A stretch of DNA of 64,000 nucleotides, taken from assembly GCF_016919405.1 (NCBI RefSeq), contig NZ_CP070353.1, positions 2,232,001 through 2,296,000 of the forward strand, read 5' to 3'. Shown here one piece after another: positions 1 through 8,926 of the stretch (position 1 is its first letter; each line of letters opens with the position of its first letter). Made by a program: the position numbers and the translations under genes. Under the pieces are notes generated by a model. It saw only the letters and a list, made by a program, of their open reading frames with translations, ran no database searches and had not been told where the DNA came from. The DNA is from Ensifer sp. PDNC004 (GTDB lineage Bacteria; Pseudomonadota; Alphaproteobacteria; Rhizobiales; Rhizobiaceae).

Positions 1-1
1 C

Positions 2-409
2 AAGATGAAGTGCTACCACGCGCTGAACACGATGGGCGACGCCTTCCCGGCGATCGGTATCGTCGCGGCCGTTCTCGGCGTCATCAAGGCGATGGGCGCG
101 ATCAGCGAGGCGCCCGAAGTTCTCGGCGCCAAGATCGCGGCCGCTCTCGTCGGCACACTGCTCGGCGTGTTTCTCTCCTATTCGATCGTCGCGCCGCTCG
201 TGGCCAACGTCAAATCGGTGCGCGAGAAGCAGAACCGGCTCTACATCATCGTCAAGCAGACACTACTTGCCTACATGAACGGCTCGGTTCCGCAGGTCGC
301 TCTCGAATATGGCCGCAAGACCATTTCGGCCTACGAGCGTCCGTCGATCGACGCGGTCGAGCAGGAAATGATGAACCCCGGCGGCGGCGGCGAAAGCAAG
401 GCGGCTTGA
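2..409 (+). CDS. motA: Flagellar motor stator protein MotA (C-terminal part, 5' end outside window)
   Basis: About 135 C-terminal residues of MotA, the proton-channel stator subunit of the flagellar motor in the inner membrane. Two hydrophobic segments are visible: the helix after [18 protein letters not shown] and a second one, [18 protein letters not shown], matching the last two membrane helices of the family. They are followed by a cytoplasmic tail ending in a Gly-rich stretch. The reading frame is open to the left edge, so the true start lies outside. It is followed 4 nt later by fliM, as in other rhizobial motility clusters. Identification is firm from sequence pattern and context. Confidence 0.93.
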   Translation, partial: KMKCYHALNTMGDAFPAIGIVAAVLGVIKAMGAISEAPEVLGAKIAAALVGTLLGVFLSYSIVAPLVANVKSVREKQNRLYIIVKQTLLAYMNGSVPQVALEYGRKTISAYERPSIDAVEQEMMNPGGGGESKAA

Positions 410-413
410 TCTG

Positions 414-1349
414 ATGACCTCCAATGTTCACGCATTCGACCGCAAGCTCCTCGCGCGTATGACCGGCGCGCTCGGCGACGACCGGGTGATCGGCCGGCTG
501 GCCCTCGAACTCGGCCAGGTCTTCGGCGAATTCCTGCCGGACATGTGCCGGGCGGAGACGGGTCTCGACATCACCATCGGCTATGCCGGCCACCGGACCG
601 GGATGCGCCGCGACTTGATCTCGTCGATGGGCACGGGCGTGCTGATCAGCGAGGTTTCGCTGCGCAACTGGTGCACGGACTTTCAGATCGGCTGCGACAG
701 CCCGATCATCATCGCTCTGGTGGAGGCGCTGCTCGGCGCCGAGCCCGCCGGCATCGAGGAGCCGCAGCCGCGCGCTCTTTCCCAGATCGAAATCGACGTG
801 GCCGTGCCGCTGTTCGAGAAGATCGCCGACGTGCTCAGGACCGCCGTCAATGCGCCTGGCAGCTTCGAGCCGATCGTCGAACGCCCGATCAACAGCGTCG
901 CGCGCCCCAAGCCCGATCCGATGATCGAGGACGTTCACGCCGGCGCGATCGACATGACGATCGGCTTCGGCCCCGTGCTTTCCACCTTCTCGATCATCGT
1001 TCCGCAAAGCGTGCTTCTGAAGACGACGATCGTCTTCCCCAAGGGAAGCGGACAGCAGCGCAAGGCGAAGGCCGAGTGGACGGAACAGCTGGAGGAGCAG
1101 GTTCGCCGTTCGGCGGTGACGATCGAGGCACGTATCCGGCTCGAAAGCCTGACGCTCGACACGATCAGCCGTCTGCAACCGGGCGACGTCATTCCCTTCC
1201 TCGACGCCCAGGACGTTCGCGTCGACGTCAACGCCAATGGCCGCGACCTCTATGTCTGCGAATTCGGGCGCGCCGGATCGAAATACACGGTTCGGGTCAA
1301 GGATACGCACGGATCCGAACAGGACATCCTTCGCCACATCATGAGTTAA
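414..1349 (+). CDS. fliM: Flagellar motor switch protein FliM
   Basis: 311-residue FliM, a C-ring switch component that receives the chemotaxis signal and controls rotation direction. The middle part carries the FliM/CheC-like core (DMTIGFGPVLSTFSIIVPQS) and the C-terminus a SpoA-type domain (LDTISRLQPGDVIPF...VRVDVNANG). The ATG lies 4 nt after the motA stop. Oddity: the usual N-terminal CheY-binding peptide of the EIDALL type is not visible; the N-terminus reads TSNVHAFDRKLLARMT. The identity rests on the C-terminal domain and the motA-fliM-fliN-fliG order. Confidence 0.9.
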   Translation: MTSNVHAFDRKLLARMTGALGDDRVIGRLALELGQVFGEFLPDMCRAETGLDITIGYAGHRTGMRRDLISSMGTGVLISEVSLRNWCTDFQIGCDSPIIIALVEALLGAEPAGIEEPQPRALSQIEIDVAVPLFEKIADVLRTAVNAPGSFEPIVERPINSVARPKPDPMIEDVHAGAIDMTIGFGPVLSTFSIIVPQSVLLKTTIVFPKGSGQQRKAKAEWTEQLEEQVRRSAVTIEARIRLESLTLDTISRLQPGDVIPFLDAQDVRVDVNANGRDLYVCEFGRAGSKYTVRVKDTHGSEQDILRHIMS

Positions 1350-1409
1350 ATCGGCCTGCCGCGCGCTCGCAGCATGCCTGAGGCAAGCTTCAACTGGAAT
1401 AGTTCTCAC

Positions 1410-2018
1410 ATGGCACCCAAAAAAGCACCCATCAACGAACAGGCCGAAGTCGCTGTCGGAGATATGGAACTCGACCAGGCGATTAACGATCTGCGCGGTG
1501 TCCTGAAGCAGGATTCCGACACGCCTGATGCTTTCGGCTCCGAATTCGGCGGCGAAGCGCTTGGCACCACCGATTTCGGCAGTGATTTTGGCGCACCGGC
1601 CGCTGGCGGCCTCGACGCATTCGGCGGCGATTTCGGCTCCAGCGACTTCGGCGCCGATCTCGGCGGCGCGGCCGCGACGAGCGATTTCGGCGGCACGGAT
1701 TTTGCCGCGACGTCCTTCGACAGCGCTGATGCGGCCGTCGATACGCCGCCCGGCAGCGGCATGAACGCCAATCTCGATCTGATCATGGACATTCCGATCG
1801 ACGTGCAGATCGTGCTCGGCTCGAGCCGGATGCAGGTCTCGGGCCTCATGAACCTCAGCGAAGGCGCAACGATCGCGCTGGATCGCCGCATCGGCGAGCC
1901 GGTGGAGATCATGGTCAACGGTCGCGTGATCGGCCGTGGCGAAATTACCGTTCTCGAAGGCGACGATACCCGCTTCGGCGTCAAACTCATCGAGATCAAG
2001 GGCAATAAGAAGTCATAG
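1410..2018 (+). CDS. fliN: Flagellar motor switch protein FliN
   Basis: 202 residues from the ATG giving [11 protein letters not shown]; an in-frame ATG at 1374 would add 12 residues but lacks a better ribosome-binding site. The C-terminal 80 residues form the SpoA domain ([24 protein letters not shown] through [20 protein letters not shown]) that builds the bottom of the C-ring. The region between about residues 45 and 105 is low complexity, built of repeated D/E-F-G units such as DFGSDFG and DFGSSDFG. This makes the protein longer than the minimal FliN of enterobacteria. It sits between fliM and fliG. Confidence 0.92.
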   Translation: MAPKKAPINEQAEVAVGDMELDQAINDLRGVLKQDSDTPDAFGSEFGGEALGTTDFGSDFGAPAAGGLDAFGGDFGSSDFGADLGGAAATSDFGGTDFAATSFDSADAAVDTPPGSGMNANLDLIMDIPIDVQIVLGSSRMQVSGLMNLSEGATIALDRRIGEPVEIMVNGRVIGRGEITVLEGDDTRFGVKLIEIKGNKKS

Positions 2019-2047
2019 GGCCCAATGATTGGGCGAAGGATGAATCC

Positions 2048-3079
2048 ATGATGGATTTCGAAAGTTTCGAGGCTCAGGCGCTATCAAGGCCGCTCAGCCA
2101 GACGGACAAGGCGGCGGCCGTTCTGCTTGCGATGGGCAAGGGCGTCGCCAGCAAGCTGTTGAAGTTCTTCACCCAGAGCGAACTGCAGTCGATCATCGCC
2201 TCGGCGCAGTCGCTACGCGCCATTCCGCCGCATGAGCTCGAAGCCCTCGTCAATGAGTTCGAAGACCTCTTCACCGAGGGCGCTGGCCTCATGGACAACG
2301 CCAAGGCGATTGAGAGCATTCTCGAGGAAGGCCTGACGCCGGACGAAGTCGACGGCCTTCTCGGCCGACGCGCCACGTTCCAGTCTTACGAAGCCAACAT
2401 CTGGGATCGCCTGCAGGAATGCGACCCGGTCGCCGTTTCCGTCCAGCTTGCCAAGGAACATGCACAGACGATCGCTTACGTGCTGTCGATGATGCCTTCG
2501 AGCTTCGGTGCCAAGGTGCTGCTGCAGCTGTCGGAAGAACAGCGCCCGGACATCCTGAAGCGCGCCGTCAACATGAAGGACGTCAACCCGAAGGCCGCCG
2601 CAATCATCGAAAACCGCGTCATGGAAATGATCGGCGAGATGGAAGCGGAGCGCAATTCGGCAGGCCCGGCGAAGATCGCCGAGGTGATGAACGAACTCGA
2701 CAAGCCGCAGGTCGATACGCTGCTTGCCTCGCTCGAATCGCTCAGCACCGCGTCGGCCAACAAGGTTCGTCCGAAGATCTTTCTCTTCGACGACGTGCTC
2801 TACATGCCGCAGCGCAGCCGCGTTCAGCTCTTCAACGACGTGTCGACCGACATCATCACGATGGCGCTGCGCGGCTCGACGTCGGAACTGCGCGAATCGG
2901 TGCTTGCTTCCATCGGCGCGCGCCAGCGCCGCATGATCGAGTCCGATCTCGCCATGGGCGATGCCGGCATCAACCCGCGCGATATCGCCATCGCACGGCG
3001 TTCGATCACGCAGGAAGCCATCAGGCTGGCTGCGAACGGGCAGCTCGAGCTCAAGGAAAAGGATGTGCAGGCCGCCTGA
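2048..3079 (+). CDS. fliG: Flagellar motor switch protein FliG
   Basis: 343-residue FliG, the rotor protein that binds FliF and contacts MotA. The N-terminal domain starts LSQTDKAAAVLLAMGKGVASKLL. The middle domain includes ECDPVAVSVQLAKEHAQTIAYVLSMM, and the C-terminal torque domain shows the charged helix around DDVLYMPQRSRVQLFNDV and ALRGSTSELRESVLA. The start is ATG 2048 or the next codon, also ATG. It is 29 nt after fliN, within the same plus-strand group, and is followed by two strong hairpins before flhB. Confidence 0.95.
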   Translation: MMDFESFEAQALSRPLSQTDKAAAVLLAMGKGVASKLLKFFTQSELQSIIASAQSLRAIPPHELEALVNEFEDLFTEGAGLMDNAKAIESILEEGLTPDEVDGLLGRRATFQSYEANIWDRLQECDPVAVSVQLAKEHAQTIAYVLSMMPSSFGAKVLLQLSEEQRPDILKRAVNMKDVNPKAAAIIENRVMEMIGEMEAERNSAGPAKIAEVMNELDKPQVDTLLASLESLSTASANKVRPKIFLFDDVLYMPQRSRVQLFNDVSTDIITMALRGSTSELRESVLASIGARQRRMIESDLAMGDAGINPRDIAIARRSITQEAIRLAANGQLELKEKDVQAA

Positions 3080-3090
3080 GGCGTGCCTCC

Positions 3091-3121
3091 GTCCAACGGG
3101 CCGCGCAACGCGGCCAACGGA
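3091..3121 (+). terminator. Hairpin after fliG (first of two)
   Basis: GGCCGCG and CGCGGCC pair around the loop CAA at 3099-3115, and outer GTCC/GGAC arms extend the structure across a small internal loop. It starts 11 nt after the fliG stop. There is no T-run behind it, so it may be a 3'-end stabiliser or pause structure instead of a complete intrinsic terminator. Confidence 0.45.
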
Positions 3122-3144
3122 CCGCTCCCCGAAGGGTAATTTCT

Positions 3145-3174
3145 GTTGAGCCCCGGCGAATGCCGGGGCTCAAC
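3145..3174 (+). terminator. Perfect 13-bp hairpin between fliG and flhB
   Basis: GTTGAGCCCCGGC at 3145-3157 pairs perfectly with GCCGGGGCTCAAC at 3162-3174 around the loop GAAT, followed by TCTTGCC. The stem is very GC-rich and lies between fliG and flhB, which are co-directional. It could end or attenuate transcription between the switch genes and flhB. Confidence 0.6.
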
Positions 3175-3277
3175 TCTTGCCTGGTTCCCGCGCTGGGTCC
3201 ACTACAGGAGGCGCAATGCAGGGCGTATGTCCGTCGGACGCGCGTCACTGTAGAGGAACTGGGAGCCGTCCTGTCTC

Positions 3278-4354
3278 ATGTCGGACGATCAGGATAAAGA
3301 CAGCAAAACAGAAGCCCCGTCAGAGAAGAAGATCTCGGACGCCGCCGAGAAGGGTAATGTGCCCTTTTCACGCGAAGCCACGATGTTCGCATCGACGCTC
3401 GCGATCTACATTTTCTTCGTCTTCTTCCTGACAGACGGCGTCGCCACCCTCACCGAGGCGCTCAAGGATATCTTCGAGCAACCCGAGGCCTGGCGGCTGG
3501 AAAACGCCACCGACGTCGTGGCCCTGATCACCCATCTGATCTGGAAATCGACGGCTCTGGTTGTCCCGGTTTTCGTCCTGCTGATCGTCTTCGGCGTCGG
3601 CGCCTCCATCTTCCAGAACTTGCCCCTGCCGGTTCTCGACCGCATCCAGCCCAAGCTCAATCGGGTTTCACCGATGGCGGGGCTCAAGCGGATCTTCGGC
3701 ATCCAGGGCCTGGTCGAATTCGGCAAGTCGCTGTTCAAGATCATCATCGTGTCGGTCGTCGTCGTTCTGGTGCTTTGGAACGACTATTTCGCCACGCTCG
3801 ACCTGATGTTTTCCGATCCGGTCACGATGTTCTCGACGATGGCGAGCGACCTCAACCAGATCATGATCGTCATTCTGCTGTCGACCGCAGTGCTGGCGAT
3901 CGCCGACCTCTTTTGGTCGCGGCACCATTGGTACACCGAACTGATGATGACCAAGCAGGAAGTGAAGGAAGAAATGAAGCAGGCGCAGGGCGACCCGATC
4001 GTCAAGTCGCGCCTGCGCTCGATGCAGCGTGATCGGGCGCGCAAGCGCATGATCTCGTCGGTGCCGCGCGCCACGCTGGTCATCGCCAACCCGACCCACT
4101 ATGCCGTCGCCTTGCGTTATGTCCGCGAGGAGAGCGACGCGCCTATCGTCGTGGCAATGGGCCAGGACCTGGTTGCCCTCAAGATCCGTGAAATCGCAGA
4201 GAAAAACGGCATTCCCGTCTTCGAGGACCCGCCGCTTGCACGCTCCATGTTTGCACAAGTCTCGGTCGATAGTGTGATTCCACCGGTGTTTTACAAGGCT
4301 GTTGCCGAACTCATTCACCGCGTGCATGCGTCGCAACCAAAACGGATGACATAA
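3278..4354 (+). CDS. flhB: Flagellar export switch protein FlhB
   Basis: 358-residue FlhB, an inner-membrane component of the flagellar type III export gate that switches substrate class. After a charged N-terminus ([17 protein letters not shown]) there are hydrophobic segments near residues 35-55, 90-115, 150-170 and 190-212. The autocleavage motif NPTH is at residues 271-274 within [14 protein letters not shown], and the cytoplasmic tail ends [10 protein letters not shown]...[12 protein letters not shown]. All family hallmarks are present. It is separated from fliG by 198 nt containing two hairpins. Confidence 0.96.
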   Translation: MSDDQDKDSKTEAPSEKKISDAAEKGNVPFSREATMFASTLAIYIFFVFFLTDGVATLTEALKDIFEQPEAWRLENATDVVALITHLIWKSTALVVPVFVLLIVFGVGASIFQNLPLPVLDRIQPKLNRVSPMAGLKRIFGIQGLVEFGKSLFKIIIVSVVVVLVLWNDYFATLDLMFSDPVTMFSTMASDLNQIMIVILLSTAVLAIADLFWSRHHWYTELMMTKQEVKEEMKQAQGDPIVKSRLRSMQRDRARKRMISSVPRATLVIANPTHYAVALRYVREESDAPIVVAMGQDLVALKIREIAEKNGIPVFEDPPLARSMFAQVSVDSVIPPVFYKAVAELIHRVHASQPKRMT

Positions 4355-4359
4355 CTCCG

Positions 4360-4800
4360 ATGAAAAAGTGCGAATTCTCCGAGAAACGAGAACAGATCGT
4401 AGCTGAAGCAATTCGCCCTGTGGCGACCGAACTGCGCCTCATCGACGCCGCCGATTTCATCGCGCTATTGCGGTTCGAGTCCTATGCCAGCCTCGCTGAC
4501 CTCGTCGAATCGGCAGCGGAGCTCTATTTTCTGCCCGGCACGGTCAATTTCGGCCTCGGCGGTAACTACAATCTGGATTGGGACAGCGAGCCGGAAATCG
4601 TGCTCGACCTCGAACTGAAGCCCCGCGGCGTGACCATCTATGTCCGCCTGTCGCTCGGCAACGAGACGGCCGGGATCGAAATCAGCCACATCAATTTCCA
4701 GAACCCGTCGTCCGACCCGGACGAGAACACGGCCTTCCTGGCGCGGAGCCTCGCAGAGGCGAAATTCATCAAGTCCTATGAGTTGCCGCTGGCGAGTTGA
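4360..4800 (+). CDS. Conserved hypothetical protein downstream of flhB
   Basis: 146 residues, starting 5 nt after the flhB stop and so probably co-transcribed. No signal peptide or membrane helix is visible. The sequence alternates helical and beta-rich parts with many Asp/Glu (WDSEPEIVLDLELKP, IEISHINFQNPSSDPDEN). I do not recognise a characterised domain. A gene at this place is typical of Sinorhizobium motility clusters, which suggests but does not prove a motility-related role. It converges on visR, whose stop lies about 100 nt away. Confidence 0.75.
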   Translation: MKKCEFSEKREQIVAEAIRPVATELRLIDAADFIALLRFESYASLADLVESAAELYFLPGTVNFGLGGNYNLDWDSEPEIVLDLELKPRGVTIYVRLSLGNETAGIEISHINFQNPSSDPDENTAFLARSLAEAKFIKSYELPLAS

Positions 4801-4906
4801 AAGCGCCGCTCGGACGGATCTCGTCTTGGCGTGCGATTGACGCTGGCAAGTTAAATTCCCTCGGCTCCGCCGCTCAAAAGGCCGGCGCGGTCCGTCGTGT
4901 CCGGAG

Positions 4907-5653
4907 CTAGCTGATGTAGCCGAGGCGGATCGCCTTGGCGATCGCCTGGATGCGGTTGACCGAATCGAGCTTGGTGGTCGCAGCCCCCAGATAGGCGTTG
5001 ACCGTGTGGACCGAAAGTCCCATGCGCTCCGCGATCTCTTCGCTGATGTGACCGTCGCCCGCCATCTGCAGGCAGGCGATCTCGCGGTCGCTCAAGGTTT
5101 CCGCCGGGGCGACGCGCTTCTCGTCGGCCGCCAGAAGATCGGTCATGATCATGCAGCTGCGGCCGTGCAGATCGACCACCTGTTCCGTGGAGGCGTCGAC
5201 GTAGCTGCCGGCGAAGACGACGTAACCGTTGCCCTGGGCGCCGAGCCTGACGGGGAAAGCAATGCCAGAATAGGGAAGCTTGCGGCCCTTCAGGCGATGC
5301 GCGAAAGGCGCAAGCTCGGAAAGCTCGGCCGCCTGGTGCTCGCCGGCTCCATCCCAAAGGATCGGCAGCAGCGACTGGTCGAGATGCGCGACCAGTTCTT
5401 CGCCATAAGCGTTGACGAGATCATGGGCGTTGGCTTCCGCGGCTACGCCCCAGTTGTCGAGGACGCAGGTGAGCTTTCGGGCGCTGCCGGTTCCCTTGCT
5501 GTTGAGGCGCAAGACTGCGAAGTGCTTGGCGTTGATCTGACGCTGCATGGCCTGCAGGCGCGTGACCAAGGTGGCCGCTCGCGCGGCGCGGTTGCCGTTT
5601 CTTGCGAGCTTCTGCTCGTCCTCGATCCGCCCGCCGCCAAGAAAATGCGTCAT
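4907..5653 (-). CDS. visR: LuxR-family motility regulator VisR
   Basis: 248 residues: an N-terminal domain of about 180 residues of the autoinducer-binding-like type and a C-terminal LuxR helix-turn-helix (from about residue 186: LSDREIACLQMAGDGHISEEIA...LSVHTVNAYLG). In Sinorhizobium VisN and VisR act together as the global activator at the top of the flagellar and chemotaxis cascade. It follows visN on the minus strand after a 12-nt gap, so the two form an operon. The assignment rests on family, pairing and position between flhB and fliF. Confidence 0.9.
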   Translation of the reverse strand: MTHFLGGGRIEDEQKLARNGNRAARAATLVTRLQAMQRQINAKHFAVLRLNSKGTGSARKLTCVLDNWGVAAEANAHDLVNAYGEELVAHLDQSLLPILWDGAGEHQAAELSELAPFAHRLKGRKLPYSGIAFPVRLGAQGNGYVVFAGSYVDASTEQVVDLHGRSCMIMTDLLAADEKRVAPAETLSDREIACLQMAGDGHISEEIAERMGLSVHTVNAYLGAATTKLDSVNRIQAIAKAIRLGYIS

Positions 5654-5665
5654 CGCGCCCGTTCC

Positions 5666-6406
5666 TTACACAAGATTATTGCGCACCGCGTAGGCAATCG
5701 CTTCGGACCGTGTCCGGGTCGCGGTCTTGCGCATGACGCTGGTGATGTAGTTGTTGATGGTGTTGCGCGAGATGCCGAGGATCACAGCGATCTCTTCGCT
5801 CGTCTTGCCTTCGGCAATCCAGAACAGGCACTCCAGTTCGCGCTCGGTCAGCTCGAAGTCGCGGTCATGGCGGACTTCGGCGCGCGTGGTGAAGCTTGCC
5901 AGATAGCCCGCCAGAAGCGTGACGTCACGCAGGCTCTCCTGCGACAGGATCACGTCGTCCGGGACCAGCAGCATCAGGGAGAAACGCAGGCGCCCGACAT
6001 TGAAGGTGATCGCGCAGTATTCGCGGCTGATGCCGCGCGGCAACTCGGCATTGTCGGGCAGCGCATGAAAACACGGCTGCAGCACCGCGAGGCACTTTTC
6101 CAGTTCCGTCGTCTTGGCATGAAGCGCAGTGATCACGCCGGAAAGCCGCCGGACGACGTCGAACGGCCAATCAGAGCAGACCACGTGGTCGAGTCCGCTG
6201 TCCTGCGACAGATCATAACGCGCCAACAGATAATGGCTCGCTCCGACATATTCCGTCAGAGCCGAAAGGCCGCTTCCGAGACCGCCGCGCCCGGCGACTT
6301 CGCCCAGTCGTCGCAAAAGCTGCTCGCGCGAAAACCCGCCGCCGCGTGCGCGTGTCGGTGCCGTCGGCAAAGGCCAGACAGCAATGTCTGCTTGCGAAAT
6401 GTCCAT
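5666..6406 (-). CDS. visN: LuxR-family motility regulator VisN
   Basis: 246 residues with an N-terminal ligand-binding-like domain and a C-terminal LuxR helix-turn-helix (LTERELECLFWIAEGKTSEEIA...ISRNTINNYITSVM). It is the partner of VisR for activation of flagellar genes, and is first in the visN-visR operon. Upstream lies an unusually long AT-rich spacer that probably carries its promoter. The start is ATG 6406 (MDISQADIAV); the sequence offers no strong alternative. Confidence 0.9.
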   Translation of the reverse strand: MDISQADIAVWPLPTAPTRARGGGFSREQLLRRLGEVAGRGGLGSGLSALTEYVGASHYLLARYDLSQDSGLDHVVCSDWPFDVVRRLSGVITALHAKTTELEKCLAVLQPCFHALPDNAELPRGISREYCAITFNVGRLRFSLMLLVPDDVILSQESLRDVTLLAGYLASFTTRAEVRHDRDFELTERELECLFWIAEGKTSEEIAVILGISRNTINNYITSVMRKTATRTRSEAIAYAVRNNLV

Positions 6407-7194
6407 GAGTTCAGCCCCTGTGCCGGATCCACATCCCGGAACTGCATTTGCGCTGCCGCCGCCAACAGCCGGCCGAAGCCGAATATTACCACCAGTCGCA
6501 GATCAGGACGCGAATCAACTGCTAAAAATGTACATCGACGCGAGAAAAAAAACATCGCCCTCTTCTGGCTATTTACTTCGTATCGCCGGCATGTCGCGAT
6601 TCGCAATCGCACGCCCCCTGCCAACACCCATCTGTTGCGGACAGGACCGACAAAGAGCCGCAATACCTTGAAAGAAAAAGCCTTTTCTCTTGAAAATCGG
6701 CGATTTTCGCGCGGCGAACGAGAAGGAGGGCGGCGTTGCGAGTGGAAAACGATGGGATCTCATCCCAAAAAAGGACGGTTTTTCGCGCACAGAGAATTTC
6801 GAATGCGCGCGATATTATACTTTGTTTTCATAGCTGTTGCTCAAATGCACCAGCCTATTTTCAGACCTCCCTCATTTTACCGATATATAAATTGTGAAAC
6901 TCAAAGAATAAATTTCGAGAGCAATAATGTTATATTTGCAATGAACTCTGTATAGCCCGAATCCGGAATAGTAGATAGCAACGCGGAATGCACGCCATGC
7001 GGGCGGGCCGAATCTATAAATTAAGATATCGTTAAAATATTACCATCTGGGTAACCGCCGGGACTCCGCCGGACTCCCTTGGAAACTTGAAGCAATTTCG
7101 GCGCCAGATGAAATATGACGGCCGAACTCCGACAATATTTGACCTGAACACCAAAACCCACCGCAGGCCCGATGAGGCGTGGCGGCGACAAGAA
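6407..7194. other. Long intergenic region between visN and fliF, AT-rich in the middle
   Basis: Nearly 800 nt without a convincing gene. The part around 6810-6970 is clearly AT-rich compared with the surroundings (for example GATATATAAATTG and AATAATGTTATATTTGC). Open frames here are antisense extensions or lack a ribosome-binding site and family resemblance. It should contain the visN promoter. I see no tRNA-like or other recognisable RNA fold. Confidence 0.5.
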
Positions 7195-7219
7195 AAATCC
7201 CGCCACAAGGGCGGGATTT
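7195..7219 (-). terminator. Intrinsic terminator downstream of fliF
   Basis: AAATCCCGCC (7195-7204) pairs perfectly with GGCGGGATTT (7210-7219) around ACAAG. Read on the minus strand the stem is followed by TTTTTCTTG. It lies 30 nt beyond the fliF stop and would end minus-strand transcripts coming from fliF. Confidence 0.85.
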
Positions 7220-7249
7220 GCAAGAAGTTCCAGGGCCGTTTTCTGTCCG

Positions 7250-8926
7250 TCAGGCCGCCTTGTCGAGAGCCCACTTGCGCAGGATCTTCGCCGCGCGCTC
7301 TTCGCTGATCTCGACCATGCGGGCCAGGCGCCGCTCCGGCCCTTCCTTAACGCGGCGATTGAAGCTGCCGCTGTCGTCGCCCATGCTGAGCAGGTCGTCG
7401 GTGCTGTCGAAGCCGAAGTCCGAGCCGAAGCCTTCCATGAGCGCGCCGCCGGCGCCGGCAGTGGCCGGAGAGAAGTCGGGCAGTTCGAGGCCAGCGGCTT
7501 CGCCCTGGATCTGGCCGGCGCCGCCGCCGAGACCGAGCTGGCGTGCCAGCGGTCGCATGCCCATCCAGACCACCAGGAAGGCGACCACGATGAAGGCGAG
7601 CGCGTTGATGATGCCGCCGAGGTTGCGGGTAAGCGTTTCCATGACACCCGGGCCGGCAACCGCCTGGTCGAGCAGCTGCGTCTCGACGAAGTCCATGGCG
7701 GTCAAGGTCACGATATCGCCGCGGCTGGTGTCGAGGCCTGCAGCCGAGGCGACGATCTTCTGCATGTCGGCGAGATAGGCGTCGATCTTGGCCTGGTCGG
7801 CAGGCTCGCCCACCATCGCTGCCAGGCGACCACGGTTGACGACGACGGCAACGGAGAGCCGCTCGACGGTGTAGCTGTTCTTGACGGTGGCGATCGTCTT
7901 GCTGTTGATTTCGTAGTTGGTCTGCTCTTCCTTCTTCTCGGCCTGGTCGCTCGACTGCGGGCCGGCACCGCCCTTCGGGGCGGCCTGAGGAATGTTCTGC
8001 TGTACCGTCGCGGCATTGTCCGGCTGCTGCTGGCTGGACTTCTGCTCTTCCTTGGTCACACGGGTCGAGCGCTCGACGCGCGATTCCGGATCGAAGACCG
8101 TTTCCTGGATCTGCTGCGTGTCGGTGTTCAGACGTGCCGTGACGCTCGAGCGGAAGTTGTCCATGCCGAGGAACGGAGCAAGCGCATTGTCGATCTTCTT
8201 CTCAAGCTCGGTCTGCACGTTCTGGACAACGCCGAGCGACTGGTTGAGGGCGCTGTTGGCCGGGTCGTCGCCGGAGGCGAGAAGCTGCCCGGTCGAATCG
8301 AGCACGGTCACGTCATCGACGTCGAGCCCCGGTACGGACGAGGCGACGAGATGACGGATCGAAGCGGCGGCGCTGCGGCCGACCGTGGCGCTGGCGCGGA
8401 TCATGACCGAGGCGGTGGGGTTCTGGTCTGCCTTGCGGAAGCTGCCGCGCTCCGGCATCACGATGTGGACGCGGGCGGCGGCGATACCGGAAATCTGCTG
8501 GATGGTGCGGCCGATTTCACCTTCGAGGGCACGCACGCGGGTCACTTCCTGCATGAAGGAGGTGAGGCCGAGCGAACCGACATTGTCGAAGAGTTCATAG
8601 CCGGCATTTGCGCTGCTCGGCAGGCCACGCTCTGCGAGCAGCAGGCGCGCCTTGCTGGTCATGCCGACCGGAACCTGCAAACTGGCACCGTCAGCCCCGA
8701 CATTGAAATCGATGTTGGCCTCAGCCAGCGCGATGCTGATCTGGGTGACATCGCTGCGTTCGAGCCCGACATAGAGCGTCTCGAACGAGGGTCTGTTGAC
8801 GTAAATTCCAGCCCCGAGCACCATGCCGACCGCAACAATGCCAGCCGCCGCCAACGCGATCAGCTTGCCTTGCCCGAGACTGCTCAGGTTCTTCGTGAAC
8901 GTCGAGAGTTGATCCAACAGACTCAT
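7250..8926 (-). CDS. fliF: Flagellar MS-ring protein FliF
   Basis: 558-residue FliF, which forms the MS ring of the flagellar basal body in the inner membrane. An N-terminal membrane helix (LIALAAAGIVAVGMVLGAGI, about residues 22-43) is followed by the periplasmic ring-building motifs, including FETLYVGLERSDVTQI and RVHIVMPERGSF. A second helix lies near residues 440-460 (NALAFIVVAFLVVWMGM), and a short C-terminal FliG-binding tail ends RAAKILRKWALDKAA. Length and architecture are normal. It follows cheT on the same strand after a 358-nt gap and ends at a strong terminator. Confidence 0.96.
   Translation of the reverse strand: MSLLDQLSTFTKNLSSLGQGKLIALAAAGIVAVGMVLGAGIYVNRPSFETLYVGLERSDVTQISIALAEANIDFNVGADGASLQVPVGMTSKARLLLAERGLPSSANAGYELFDNVGSLGLTSFMQEVTRVRALEGEIGRTIQQISGIAAARVHIVMPERGSFRKADQNPTASVMIRASATVGRSAAASIRHLVASSVPGLDVDDVTVLDSTGQLLASGDDPANSALNQSLGVVQNVQTELEKKIDNALAPFLGMDNFRSSVTARLNTDTQQIQETVFDPESRVERSTRVTKEEQKSSQQQPDNAATVQQNIPQAAPKGGAGPQSSDQAEKKEEQTNYEINSKTIATVKNSYTVERLSVAVVVNRGRLAAMVGEPADQAKIDAYLADMQKIVASAAGLDTSRGDIVTLTAMDFVETQLLDQAVAGPGVMETLTRNLGGIINALAFIVVAFLVVWMGMRPLARQLGLGGGAGQIQGEAAGLELPDFSPATAGAGGALMEGFGSDFGFDSTDDLLSMGDDSGSFNRRVKEGPERRLARMVEISEERAAKILRKWALDKAA

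Noticed and set aside
5006..6955. 649-codon plus-strand open frame across visR-visN
   Set aside because: Antisense to two LuxR-family genes with intact helix-turn-helix motifs; it has no domain of its own.
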